Below, piece after piece: positions 8,953 through 16,602 of a stretch of DNA of 64,000 bases (the first letter of the stretch is position 1; each line of letters begins with the position of its first letter). Below the pieces are notes generated by a model. The model had not been told where the DNA came from and ran no database searches. It saw nothing but the letters and a program-made list of their open reading frames with translations. Position numbers and translations under genes: made by a program. The DNA lies in the NCBI RefSeq assembly GCF_002934665.1, contig NZ_NIRS01000005.1:372001-436000 (forward strand). Direction: 5' to 3'. The stretch comes from Pseudomonas laurylsulfatiphila. Its GTDB lineage: Bacteria; Pseudomonadota; Gammaproteobacteria; Pseudomonadales; Pseudomonadaceae.

Positions 8953-10176
8953 TCAGGGCTTGGCTAGCGCCGGCAGATCCCCGGTCAACCCCAGCGCTTC
9001 ACGCACGAACAAGGCCTTGGCTTCCGGCATCTTCTCAACCATTTTCAACCCGGTATTACGCAACCAGCGCACCGGCAACGGATCTGCCTGGAACAAGCGC
9101 TCGAAGCCTTCCATCGCCGCCATCAGCGCCAGGTTGTGGGGCATGCGCCGACGCTCGTAACGGCTGAGGACTTTCACATCCGCCAGGCGTTCGCCACGGG
9201 TTGCCGCTTGCAGCAACACTTCGGCCAGCACGGCGGCATCGAGGAATCCGAGGTTCACACCCTGCCCGGCCAACGGGTGAATGGTATGGGCCGCGTCGCC
9301 GATCAACGCCAGGCCTTCCGCCACATAACGCTTGGCATGCCGCTGGCGCAGGGGCACACACAGGCGCGGGTCGGCGCTGAGCACTTCACCGAGTCGCCCC
9401 TCGAAGGCTCGCTCCAGTGCCTTGCAGAAACCCTGGTCATCCATCGCCATCAAGCGTTCGGCTTCGCCGGGTGTGGTCGACCAGACGATCGAGCACCAAT
9501 CCTGTTCGCCGTCGCGTTCCAGCGGCAGAAACGCCAACGGACCGTTGTCGGTGAAGCGCTGCCAGGCCGTCATCTGGTGCGGCTTGGCGCAACGCACGCT
9601 GGTGACGATGGCATGGTGCAGATAATCCCATTCGCGGGTCGCGACCCCGGCCAGGCGCCGCACGGCCGAGTTGGCGCCATCCGCTGCGATCACCAGCGGC
9701 GCGCGCAGGGTGCGGCCATCGGCCAGGGTCAGCAGCCAGTCATCGCCGGAGCGGCGCATCTGTTCCAGCCGTGCATTGGCCAGCAACCCTAGGTCACAGT
9801 CGTGCAGGCGCTCGAGCAAGGCATCCTGGACCACTCGGTTTTCGACGATGTGCCCCAGCACCTCGGCATGCACGCTGGTCGCCGAGAAGTGGATTTGCCC
9901 GGTGCCGCTGCCATCCCAGACCTGCATGTCGGTGTAGGGGCTGCTGCGCCGCCCGGCGATGCCGTCCCAGACGCCAAGGCGTTCGAGAATCCGCTGGCTG
10001 GCAGCCGACAAGGCGCTCACGCGCGGCTCAAACGCGGCCTGAGCGTTGAAGGGTTTGACACTCATGGGGCTGCCGTCCAGCAGCAGGACTTCCAGCCCGC
10101 TGTTCTGCAACGCCAGCGCCAAAGCGCTGCCGACCATTCCGGCCCCGACAATCAGCAGATCTGCGCGCATTTCCAT
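8953..10176 (-). CDS. UbiH/UbiF/VisC/COQ6-family FAD hydroxylase, ubiquinone synthesis
   Basis: 407 residues. It starts with the FAD Rossmann motif LIVGAGMVGSALALAL and carries the second FAD motif LIGDAAHTIHPLAGQGVNLG in the C-terminal half. The family hydroxylates the ring of ubiquinone precursors. Which ring position this enzyme modifies (UbiI-like or UbiF-like) cannot be told from the sequence alone. It is the last gene of a minus-strand cluster with a small gene, ubiH, pepP and ygfB, matching PA5221 in position. Confidence 0.88.
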   Translation of the reverse strand: MEMRADLLIVGAGMVGSALALALQNSGLEVLLLDGSPMSVKPFNAQAAFEPRVSALSAASQRILERLGVWDGIAGRRSSPYTDMQVWDGSGTGQIHFSATSVHAEVLGHIVENRVVQDALLERLHDCDLGLLANARLEQMRRSGDDWLLTLADGRTLRAPLVIAADGANSAVRRLAGVATREWDYLHHAIVTSVRCAKPHQMTAWQRFTDNGPLAFLPLERDGEQDWCSIVWSTTPGEAERLMAMDDQGFCKALERAFEGRLGEVLSADPRLCVPLRQRHAKRYVAEGLALIGDAAHTIHPLAGQGVNLGFLDAAVLAEVLLQAATRGERLADVKVLSRYERRRMPHNLALMAAMEGFERLFQADPLPVRWLRNTGLKMVEKMPEAKALFVREALGLTGDLPALAKP

Positions 10177-10179
10177 GCT

Positions 10180-10335
10180 TTAAGCCTGTCTCTCTTGCGG
10201 CTTGAGCCGCACGTAAAGGGTTTTTCCGACCCGCGCCACCAGGTGGCCGACGCCGTCATGAATGTCGACCTGCAAGTGCGGCAGGTTTTTTATCAATCGT
10301 GCCTTGCCAAACCGGCGGATCAGCCAGCTACGCAT
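10180..10335 (-). CDS. Small conserved-looking protein between the two ubiquinone hydroxylase genes
   Basis: 51 residues (MRSWLIRRFGKARLIK to the C-terminal KPQERQA), rich in Arg and Lys and without a signal or membrane segment. Its ATG overlaps the ubiH stop by 8 nt (ATGCGTAG) and its stop is 3 nt before the next gene, which suggests translational coupling inside the operon. GGGGA lies about 9 nt before the ATG. PAO1 has a small gene at this place (PA5222, from memory). Function unknown. Confidence 0.55.
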   Translation of the reverse strand: MRSWLIRRFGKARLIKNLPHLQVDIHDGVGHLVARVGKTLYVRLKPQERQA

Positions 10336-11515
10336 CCGGTCGCGTCCCCAGCCCCATCGCCTGTCGGGCAAACCAGCGTTTGGCCGGTGGCAGCAGGTCG
10401 AGGCCGAGCAAGCCGATGTTGCGCCCCAGGGACACCAGCGGCTGGGTACTGCCGAACAGACGCGTGACCTGATCGGAGAAGCCCACGGTGAGGTCCTGGT
10501 CGAGACGCTGACGTTCGCGATAGGTCTGCAAGGTGGCAAAGTCGCCCAAGGGCTTTTCGCTGGCGAGCAGGGCATCGGCCAGGGCCTGGGCATCGCGCAG
10601 GGACAGGTTGAACCCCTGGCCGGCAATCGGATGCAGGCTGTGCGCCGCATTGCCGAGCACTGCCAGATGCGGGCGCACCTGTTCTTCGGCCTCGACCAGC
10701 GTCAGCGGATACAGGTGTCGTGCACCGACTTGTTTCAATGTACCAAGGCGATAACCGAAGACGCCCTGCAATTCACTGAGGAAACAGCGCTCATCAAGGG
10801 CTGCCAGGCGTTGCGCGTCCATGCCCAGGCGGGTCCAGACCAGTGCACAGCGGTTTTCCGGCAGCGGCAGCAACGCCATCGGGCCTTCATCGGTGAAGCG
10901 CTCGAAGGCCATGCCGTTGTGGGCCTCGCTCGGGGTGATGTTGGCGATCAGCGCGCTCTGGTTGTACGGACGCTTGCGAATACCGATCCCCAACTGCTCG
11001 CGCAGGCCGGAGCGGCCGCCATCGGCGAGCACCGCGAGGTCGCACTCAAGGGTGGTTTCATCATTGAGGGTCAGGCGATAGCCATCGGTCAGCGGCTCCA
11101 TGCGGGTGACTTCCGCCGGGCAGCGCCAGCTGATCACGTCCTTGTCCAGGCCTTGCCACAGGCATTGGCCGAGCCAGGCGTTTTCAACGACATAACCCAG
11201 CGCTGGAACACCCTCTTCCATCGCCGACAACCGCGCCGTCGAGAATCGGCCACGGTCGGAAACATGAATCTGCTTGATCGGTTCGGCGCGGCGGGAAACT
11301 TCCTGCCAGACGCCCAGGCGTTGATAAATCTGCCGCGAGCCAAAGGACAGCGCCGAAGAACGGGCGTCGTAACTCGGTTGATAAGTGTCCCCCGGGGCGA
11401 ACGGCTCGATCAGCACGATCTTCCAGCCTCGGGCCTTGGCGCCGGCCTGCAAGGCCAGCGCCAGGCTCGCACCGACCAGCCCGCCACCGATGATTGCCAG
11501 GTTGACTCGACTCAT
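10328..11515 (-). CDS. ubiH: 2-octaprenyl-6-methoxyphenol hydroxylase (UbiH)
   Basis: 395 residues. The FAD-binding motif AIIGGGLVGASLALAL is at the N-terminus and the second motif VLGNAAHSLHPIAGQGFNL lies near residue 280. It performs a ring hydroxylation in ubiquinone synthesis. Its start overlaps the pepP stop by 4 nt (ATGA), so the pair is probably translationally coupled. The pepP-ubiH order is widespread in gamma-proteobacteria. Confidence 0.92.
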   Translation of the reverse strand: MSRVNLAIIGGGLVGASLALALQAGAKARGWKIVLIEPFAPGDTYQPSYDARSSALSFGSRQIYQRLGVWQEVSRRAEPIKQIHVSDRGRFSTARLSAMEEGVPALGYVVENAWLGQCLWQGLDKDVISWRCPAEVTRMEPLTDGYRLTLNDETTLECDLAVLADGGRSGLREQLGIGIRKRPYNQSALIANITPSEAHNGMAFERFTDEGPMALLPLPENRCALVWTRLGMDAQRLAALDERCFLSELQGVFGYRLGTLKQVGARHLYPLTLVEAEEQVRPHLAVLGNAAHSLHPIAGQGFNLSLRDAQALADALLASEKPLGDFATLQTYRERQRLDQDLTVGFSDQVTRLFGSTQPLVSLGRNIGLLGLDLLPPAKRWFARQAMGLGTRPDA

Positions 11516-12846
11516 GCCGCTTGTGTCCGTGCTTGCGCCATCAGGGCCTCGATTTCGCTGACGGTTTTCGGCACGCCGCCCGTCAATATTTCACAACCGG
11601 TTCTGGTGACCACTACGTCGTCCTCGATGCGCACGCCAATGCCGCGCCATTTCTTCGCCACGCTCTGGTTGTCCGGAGCGATGTAGATCCCCGGCTCCAC
11701 GGTCAACGCCATGCCGACCTCCAGTACGCGCCACTCGCCGCCGACCTTGTATTCGCCGACATCGTGCACATCCATGCCCAGCCAATGGCCGGCGCGGTGC
11801 ATGTAGAACGCCTTGTAGGCTTCGCTGGCGATCAGTTCGTCAACCTCACCCTGGAGCAACCCCAGCTTGACCAGCCCGGCCGTGATGACCCGGACCGTGG
11901 CCTCGTGCGCCTGGTTCCAGTGTTTGTTCGGGGCGATTTCGGCAAAGGCGGCTTCCTGGGAGGCCAGCACCAATTCGTAAATCGCTTTCTGTTCCGCTGA
12001 ATACTTGCCGCTGACCGGAAAGGTCCGGGTGATGTCGCTGGCGTAGCAGTCGATCTCGCACCCGGCGTCGATCAGCACCAGGTCACCGTCCTTGAGCAGC
12101 GCGTCATTCTGCTGGTAATGCAGGATGCAGCTGTTGCGCCCTGCCGCGACAATCGACCCGTAGGCCGGCATCTTCGCCCCGCCCTTGCGGAATTCGTAAT
12201 CGAGCTCGGCTTCCAGGCTGAATTCGTGCAGCCCGGCGCGACAGGCCTGCATTGCCCGCACATGCGCCTGGGCGGAAATCCGCGCCGCCTCGCGCATCAC
12301 TTTCACTTCTGCCGCCGATTTATACAGGCGCATGTCGTGCAGCAGATGATCCAGGGCAACGAATTCGTTCGGCGGCTGGGCACCGAGGTTGGCCTTGGAG
12401 CGGATCACGTTGATCCATTCCATCAGGTGGCGGTCGAATTCGGGGTTGCTGCCCATGGCCGAGTACACCCGGTCACGGCCTTCGATCAGGCCCGGCAGGA
12501 TGTCGTCGATATCGGTGATGGGAAAGGCGTCGTCGGCACCGAAGTCGCGAATCGCGCCTTCCTGCCCGGCGCGCAGGCCATCCCACAATTCGCGCTCGGC
12601 GTTGCGCTCGCGGCAGAACAGGATGTATTCGCCATGCACGCGCCCCGGCATCAGCACCAGTACGGCCTGGGGCTCGGGAAAACCGCTGAGGTACTGGAAG
12701 TCGCTGTCCTGGCGGTAGACGTGCTCGACGTCGCGGTTACGAATGGCCACCGCGGCGGCGGGCAGGATGGCGATGCTGTTGGGTTCCATCTGCGCCATCA
12801 GGGCCTTGCGGCGACGGCTGTATTCCGATTTCGGGATATGGATCAT
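11512..12846 (-). CDS. pepP: Xaa-Pro aminopeptidase (aminopeptidase P)
   Basis: 444 residues. It removes N-terminal residues that precede proline. The dinuclear metal site of the pita-bread fold is intact: two Asp in LIDAGCEIDCYASDITRTF, His in HRAGHWLGMDVHDVG, and Glu in TVEPGIY and VRIEDDVV. The N-terminal aminopeptidase P domain (IHIPKSEYSRRRKALM) is present. It lies 27 nt downstream of the YgfB gene and overlaps ubiH by 4 nt. Confidence 0.96.
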   Translation of the reverse strand: MIHIPKSEYSRRRKALMAQMEPNSIAILPAAAVAIRNRDVEHVYRQDSDFQYLSGFPEPQAVLVLMPGRVHGEYILFCRERNAERELWDGLRAGQEGAIRDFGADDAFPITDIDDILPGLIEGRDRVYSAMGSNPEFDRHLMEWINVIRSKANLGAQPPNEFVALDHLLHDMRLYKSAAEVKVMREAARISAQAHVRAMQACRAGLHEFSLEAELDYEFRKGGAKMPAYGSIVAAGRNSCILHYQQNDALLKDGDLVLIDAGCEIDCYASDITRTFPVSGKYSAEQKAIYELVLASQEAAFAEIAPNKHWNQAHEATVRVITAGLVKLGLLQGEVDELIASEAYKAFYMHRAGHWLGMDVHDVGEYKVGGEWRVLEVGMALTVEPGIYIAPDNQSVAKKWRGIGVRIEDDVVVTRTGCEILTGGVPKTVSEIEALMAQARTQAA

Positions 12847-12873
12847 GGGCAGATGGCGTTCCCTGGCAAACGA

Positions 12874-13431
12874 TTAGTGCAGCGACGGTTTGGCGGCGGC
12901 CGGCACGTCTTTCTTGGTCTCGGAGAACAGCAGCAGCGGCGCGACGCGCAGGTACTCCATGACTTCCATATAGTCGTTTTCGCCGTCGTCGGACTCTTCC
13001 AGGGCATCTTGCACCTGGGAAATGGCCGCCAGATCCTGCAGCACTTCGGTGGCCTCGGTGCTCAGGGCGCTGCTGTCACGGCAGTTCAGGCCGAAACCGC
13101 TGAGGAAACCCTGACACCATTGGCCCAGTGCGGCGGCACGTTCGGTGAGCGGAGCTTCGTCGGACGGCAGCAGCAGAACGACGGTCACGTCATCGCCGGT
13201 GAGCTCGCCTTTTACCATCTCTTGCAGGCCGATCAGGGCGTTGCGAACGTTGTCCTGCGGCTCGCTTTCGAGCAGTTCGGCGGCGTCGATCAGCCAGCCT
13301 TCGGCGTCGAAACCGGCGCCGGCGCAGCTGCGGCCGAGCAACAAGCCGTGCAGTTCGGCAGGCGAGACGTTGTGGCCGCTGGAAGTCAGCAGGGTGGCGA
13401 AGGCTTGGTACGGGGAATTCTGAATGGTCAT
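12874..13431 (-). CDS. UPF0149 (YgfB-like) family protein
   Basis: 185 residues, acidic and largely helical, with the family pattern ELHGLLLGRSCAG near the N-terminus and a conserved QWCQGFLSGFGL segment. YgfB in P. aeruginosa has been linked to control of ampDh3 and beta-lactam resistance. That role is not evident from this sequence. It heads the minus-strand pepP-ubiH operon and is divergent from the coiled-coil gene and zapA. Confidence 0.9.
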   Translation of the reverse strand: MTIQNSPYQAFATLLTSSGHNVSPAELHGLLLGRSCAGAGFDAEGWLIDAAELLESEPQDNVRNALIGLQEMVKGELTGDDVTVVLLLPSDEAPLTERAAALGQWCQGFLSGFGLNCRDSSALSTEATEVLQDLAAISQVQDALEESDDGENDYMEVMEYLRVAPLLLFSETKKDVPAAAKPSLH

Positions 13432-13498
13432 GGGCAGCTAGGCGCCAGACGGCGCTATGTCTAGAATGAAGGCCTTGTATCCTACATCGACTACCCCC

Positions 13499-13598
13499 GT
13501 AGGAGCGAGCTTGCTCGCGATGGTCGTCAACGATAACGCTGGGAACCTGACAACCCGCGGCGTTCTCAGGTTCCTCGCGAGCAAGCTCGCTCCTACAG
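13499..13598. repeat. REP doublet (GGAGCGAGCTTGCTCGC type)
   Basis: Inverted pair, GTAGGAGCGAGCTTGCTCGC and GCGAGCAAGCTCGCTCCTAC, about 60 bp apart. It lies in the divergent interval between ygfB and the zapA operon, which is unusual because most other copies lie at gene 3' ends. Confidence 0.88.
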
Positions 13599-13625
13599 TC
13601 CAACACCCATCAGACAGTGAAGACA

Positions 13626-13835
13626 ATGGAAGACACCGACCTGCAAGCGCTGATGGCCAGACTCGAATTGCTGATTACCCGAGTCGAGCAACTTAAGAGT
13701 CAAAATGGACTCTTACTAGCTCAGGAAAAGACCTGGCGCGAGGAACGCGCGCATCTCATTGAAAAAAACGAAATCGCCCGGCGTAAGGTCGAGTCGATGA
13801 TTTCGCGCCTCAAGGCCCTGGAGCAAGACTCATGA
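13626..13835 (+). CDS. TIGR02449-type small coiled-coil protein upstream of zapA
   Basis: 69 residues from ATG 13626 (MEDTDLQALM); an ATG at 13617 would add three. Almost the whole chain is a predicted coiled coil with hydrophobic heptad positions (LMARLELLITRVEQLK, then ESMISRLKALEQ). Its stop overlaps the zapA start by 4 nt (ATGA), so the two are probably made in step. Size, composition and coupling to zapA resemble ZapB, the coiled-coil ZapA partner of E. coli. That functional link is inference. Confidence 0.85.
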   Translation: MEDTDLQALMARLELLITRVEQLKSQNGLLLAQEKTWREERAHLIEKNEIARRKVESMISRLKALEQDS

Positions 13836-14149
13836 GTTCAAGCAATAGCGTCACCGTGCAGATTCTCGACAAAGAGTATTCGATCATCTGCCCTCAGGAA
13901 GAGCGCAGCAACCTGGTCAGCGCCGCCCGTTATCTGGACGGCAAGATGCGCGAGATCCGCAGCAGCGGCAAAGTCATCGGCGCCGACCGTATCGCCGTGA
14001 TGGCTGCACTGAACATCACCCACGACCTGCTGCACAAGGAAGATCGCCCGGATGTTCAGGTCAGCGGCTCGACCCGTGAGCAGGTTCGCGACCTGCTCGA
14101 TCGCGTCGATCTGGTGCTCGCGACCGATCCGGACGTCACCAAAGGCTGA
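13832..14149 (+). CDS. zapA: Cell division protein ZapA
   Basis: 105 residues. ZapA binds and bundles FtsZ protofilaments at midcell. The N-terminal globular part contains VQILDKEYSIICPQEE and the typical LVSAARYLDGKMREI segment, followed by a C-terminal helix that dimerises in the family. It is encoded just upstream of 6S RNA, as in most gamma-proteobacteria. Confidence 0.95.
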   Translation: MSSSNSVTVQILDKEYSIICPQEERSNLVSAARYLDGKMREIRSSGKVIGADRIAVMAALNITHDLLHKEDRPDVQVSGSTREQVRDLLDRVDLVLATDPDVTKG

Positions 14150-14168
14150 TTCGCGTCGCCGCTTGCGG

Positions 14169-14174
14169 TATACT
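14169..14174 (+). promoter_or_regulatory. -10 element of the 6S RNA promoter
   Basis: TATACT lies 7 nt upstream of the expected 6S RNA 5' end, immediately after the zapA stop. The hexamer 17 nt upstream (CTGATT) is a poor -35. Confidence 0.55.
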
Positions 14175-14181
14175 GCCCTCA

Positions 14182-14361
14182 CTCCCTGGGGTGTTTGCCA
14201 GTTGGCGATGTCCCTGAGCCGATTTGCTATACCCTGGAGGTTGCACGTTGGGCTGGTGTGCATGTCCGCTAGACGGAAAGCCTTAAAGCCTACTGCATCT
14301 TCCACCTTGAACTTTCGGGTTCAAGGGCTAAGTCGACAGCGACACATTCGGGGAGCCTGAT
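14182..14361 (+). ncRNA. ssrS: 6S RNA
   Basis: About 180 nt between zapA and the 5-formyltetrahydrofolate cyclo-ligase gene, the conserved genomic position of 6S RNA. Hallmarks seen are the 5' arm CTCCCTGGGGTGTTTGCCAG, the internal TCCCTGAGCCGATTTG and GGAAAGCCTTAAAGCC, the hairpin CACCTTGAACTTTCGGGTTC, and the closing arm ACATTCGGGGAGCCTGA. 6S RNA mimics an open promoter and sequesters sigma-70 RNA polymerase in stationary phase. The ends are inferred and may be off by a few nucleotides. Confidence 0.93.
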
Positions 14362-14369
14362 TCCAGTCC

Positions 14370-14402
14370 AATGCCGGTTTAAATACCGGCATTGGCGTTT
14401 TT
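14370..14402 (+). terminator. Intrinsic terminator after 6S RNA
   Basis: 9-bp stem AATGCCGGT/ACCGGCATT with a 6-nt loop, then GGCG and a run of five T. It lies between the 3' end of 6S RNA and the fau gene. Confidence 0.8.
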
Positions 14403-14458
14403 ATAGATCCGCTTTTTACAGTTACGCTTCATGTACCTGACCAGCGAAGTCCGAATCC

Positions 14459-15064
14459 ATGACCGAACCTGCGCTGCTTCCCCGCCCGCAACTTCGACGC
14501 ATGCTGCGCAAGGCCCGTCGCGCACTGACACCCAGTCAGCAGCGCCAGGCCGCTCGCGGGCTGTACAAGCAATTAGCCCAGCAACCGCTGTTCCGCCGCG
14601 CCCGACATATCTCCCTCTATCTGCCGACCGACGGTGAAATTGATCCGCGTCTGTTGCTGCGTGCCGCACAGCGCCGGGGCAAGGCCACCTATCTGCCGGT
14701 GCTGAGTGCCTGGCCGCGAACCAAAATGGTGTTCCAGCGCATCCGGCCAGGGGAAAAACTCAAACCCAACCGCTTCCGCATTCTCGAACCACGGGCCAAC
14801 CTCGCCCGGCAGCGCAGGATCTGGGCGCTGGACTTGGTGTTGTTGCCACTGGTGGGGTTTGACGATGTTGGCGGACGCCTGGGGATGGGCGGCGGTTTCT
14901 ATGATCGGAGCCTGGCTTACCTGGCGCGCCGCAATGACTGGCGCAAGCCGACGCTGTTGGGGCTGGCCCATGAATGTCAGAAAGTGGAACGATTGGCTCA
15001 GGCGAGCTGGGATGTGCCGCTGCAGGGAACGGTAACAGACAAGGCCTGGTATTACGCAGGCTAG
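14459..15064 (+). CDS. 5-formyltetrahydrofolate cyclo-ligase
   Basis: 201 residues. It converts 5-formyl-THF to 5,10-methenyl-THF with ATP. The family signature is clear: LVLLPLVGFDDVGGRLGMGG followed by GFYDRSL. The N-terminal lysine/arginine-rich helix RRMLRKARRALTP is also typical. The gene (fau/ygfA) follows 6S RNA as in E. coli, but the terminator after 6S makes obligatory co-transcription less likely. Confidence 0.95.
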   Translation: MTEPALLPRPQLRRMLRKARRALTPSQQRQAARGLYKQLAQQPLFRRARHISLYLPTDGEIDPRLLLRAAQRRGKATYLPVLSAWPRTKMVFQRIRPGEKLKPNRFRILEPRANLARQRRIWALDLVLLPLVGFDDVGGRLGMGGGFYDRSLAYLARRNDWRKPTLLGLAHECQKVERLAQASWDVPLQGTVTDKAWYYAG

Positions 15065-15099
15065 GCGCCACTTCGATCAGCGACGCCGGGACAACAGGA

Positions 15100-15255
15100 T
15101 CAGCGCTTGAAGGCTGTCGACTGTTGCTGCAACTGGGCGAACTCGACCGGTGCATCGGTCTTGCTGGCCCACAGGCTTTGGGCATAGCCGGTGGTCACGA
15201 CGCCAAGGCCAAACAAAATGACCAAAATCCATAGTAAATCCGGTTTGCGTTTCAT
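15100..15255 (-). CDS. Small single-span membrane protein
   Basis: 51 residues (MKRKPDLLWILVILFGLGVV, then TTGYAQSLWASKTD, ending STAFKR). A positively charged N-terminus is followed by one hydrophobic segment of about 17 residues and a short tail, so an inner-membrane or secreted small protein is likely. A GGGGGG ribosome site lies 6 nt before the ATG. It is convergent with fau and divergent from the EVE gene. PAO1 has a small gene in this interval (from memory). Function unknown. Confidence 0.7.
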   Translation of the reverse strand: MKRKPDLLWILVILFGLGVVTTGYAQSLWASKTDAPVEFAQLQQQSTAFKR

Positions 15256-15450
15256 CGATTGCCCCCCAAAGGCAGATCTACACGATGACAGCAGCGGTTT
15301 CCGTTTGTAGGCCGTGCAGCAGCGTCAAGCTTTAAAGGCCGGCATTTTGCGACAACGTGAACCGCTGCGCAAATGCTGACGTCAACCGACTGTCGGTTTG
15401 TCATAAAATTGCCGACAAGCTGCTCAATCACCACGCAAGGAGCAAAAGAC

Positions 15451-15903
15451 ATGGCCTATTGGCTGATGAAATCCGAGCCCGACGAACTCTCGATCAAGGG
15501 GCTGGAAAAACTCGGCAAAGCGCGCTGGGACGGGGTTCGCAACTACCAGGCACGCAACTTCCTGCGGGCCATGGCCGTGGGGGATGAGTTCTTTTTCTAT
15601 CATTCCAGCTGCCCGGAACCAGGCATCGCCGGCATCGGCAGGATTGTCGAAGCCGCGTATCCGGACCCGACGGCGCTGGAACCTGAAAGTCATTACTACG
15701 ACCCAAAGGCAACGGCGGAGAAAAACGCCTGGAGCGCGATCGATGTCGCCCATGTCGAGACGTTTGCCCGGGTGCTGAAGCTGGATTACCTGAAGCAGCA
15801 GACGGCGCTGGCCGAATTGCCGCTGGTGCAGAAAGGTTCGCGGCTGTCGGTGATGCCGGTGACGCCAGAGCAGTGGGCGGCGGTGATATCGCTCAAGCCG
15901 TAA
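15451..15903 (+). CDS. EVE domain protein
   Basis: 150 residues from the ATG at 15451, preceded by AAGGAG. It begins MAYWLMKSEPDELSIKGLEK and contains WDGVRNYQARNFLR and the segment GDEFFFYHSSCPEPGIAGIG, all typical of the EVE (PUA-like) fold. EVE domains are thought to read modified bases in DNA or RNA. This stand-alone form often sits near zapA, ssrS and fau in proteobacteria and is likely a housekeeping version. Confidence 0.92.
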   Translation: MAYWLMKSEPDELSIKGLEKLGKARWDGVRNYQARNFLRAMAVGDEFFFYHSSCPEPGIAGIGRIVEAAYPDPTALEPESHYYDPKATAEKNAWSAIDVAHVETFARVLKLDYLKQQTALAELPLVQKGSRLSVMPVTPEQWAAVISLKP

Positions 15904-15927
15904 GGTTCTCGGCGCCCATCCAATTGC

Positions 15928-16021
15928 CATCGCGGGCAAGCCCGCTCCCACAGTGGCTTCTGGTGCTCACAAAATTTGTGTTCACCGCTAATCCTTGTGA
16001 GAGCGGGCTTGCCCGCGATAG
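15928..16021. repeat. REP doublet (GGAGCGGGCTTGCCCGC type)
   Basis: Inverted pair of the GCGGGCAAGCCCGCTCCCAC and GAGCGGGCTTGCCCGCGATA kind, between the convergent EVE and FliL-like genes. The second copy reads TGAGAGCGGGC, a variant of TGGGAGCGGGC. Confidence 0.87.
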
Positions 16022-16044
16022 GGCAGGCCCAGGCAACAGAGTTT

Positions 16045-16452
16045 TTACTGGATAATGAGGTTGTTGAACAAAAGATCCTCAACCACCGGTTTGCCGGTCT
16101 CGTCGCTCATCACTTGCTGGGTCTGTTTCAGAGCTTCCTGACGCAGCTTTTCCTTGGCCTCGACATTGTTCATTGTCTCGGTAGTCTGCTGGGCGAACAG
16201 CGCGACCAATTGATTGCGGATCAAGGGTTCATTGGCCTTCACCGCCTTGGCAGCCTCGTCACCGGTCACCCGCAACGCCACATCGGCCTTGTAGACTTTC
16301 AGTTTCGGCGTGCCGTCCAGCCCGTAGTTACCCACGAACGGTGGACTCAGGGTGATGTAACTGACCTTCGGAGCGGTATCTTCTTTGGCTTCTTCGGCCA
16401 CCGCTGCCACAGGCAGGGACAGGGCCAGCAACAACATGATCCACGCTTTCAC
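16045..16452 (-). CDS. FliL-like secreted protein
   Basis: 135 residues. A signal peptide is seen (MKAWIMLLLALSLPVAAVAE), followed by a domain with the FliL-type pattern YITLSPPFVGNYG, KLKVYKADVALRV and a C-terminal LLFNNLIIQ. True FliL is membrane anchored and near the flagellar motor. Here there are no flagellar genes and cleavage looks likely, so it is a FliL-family paralogue of unknown role (PA5233-like position). Confidence 0.82.
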   Translation of the reverse strand: MKAWIMLLLALSLPVAAVAEEAKEDTAPKVSYITLSPPFVGNYGLDGTPKLKVYKADVALRVTGDEAAKAVKANEPLIRNQLVALFAQQTTETMNNVEAKEKLRQEALKQTQQVMSDETGKPVVEDLLFNNLIIQ

Positions 16453-16602
16453 AATTCACTCCTTATCAGGTTTGCGGCCTAGCATAACGACCCGCCATGC
16501 AAGCACAAGCTTATGGCTGACTATCAGGGTCGGGCATGCTCGTTGACCCTTCGACCCACACACCTACACTTATCGGCCATCACTCCAAAAGGAATAGCCC
16601 TG

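Noticed and set aside
12118..13464. 448-codon frame antisense to pepP and ygfB
   Set aside because: It crosses two well supported genes on the other strand and has no domain of its own.
15395..15425. Second Pho-box-like sequence (CTGTCGGTTTGTCAT) before the EVE gene
   Set aside because: The two half-sites are 8 rather than 11 bp apart, so the PhoB register is not met.
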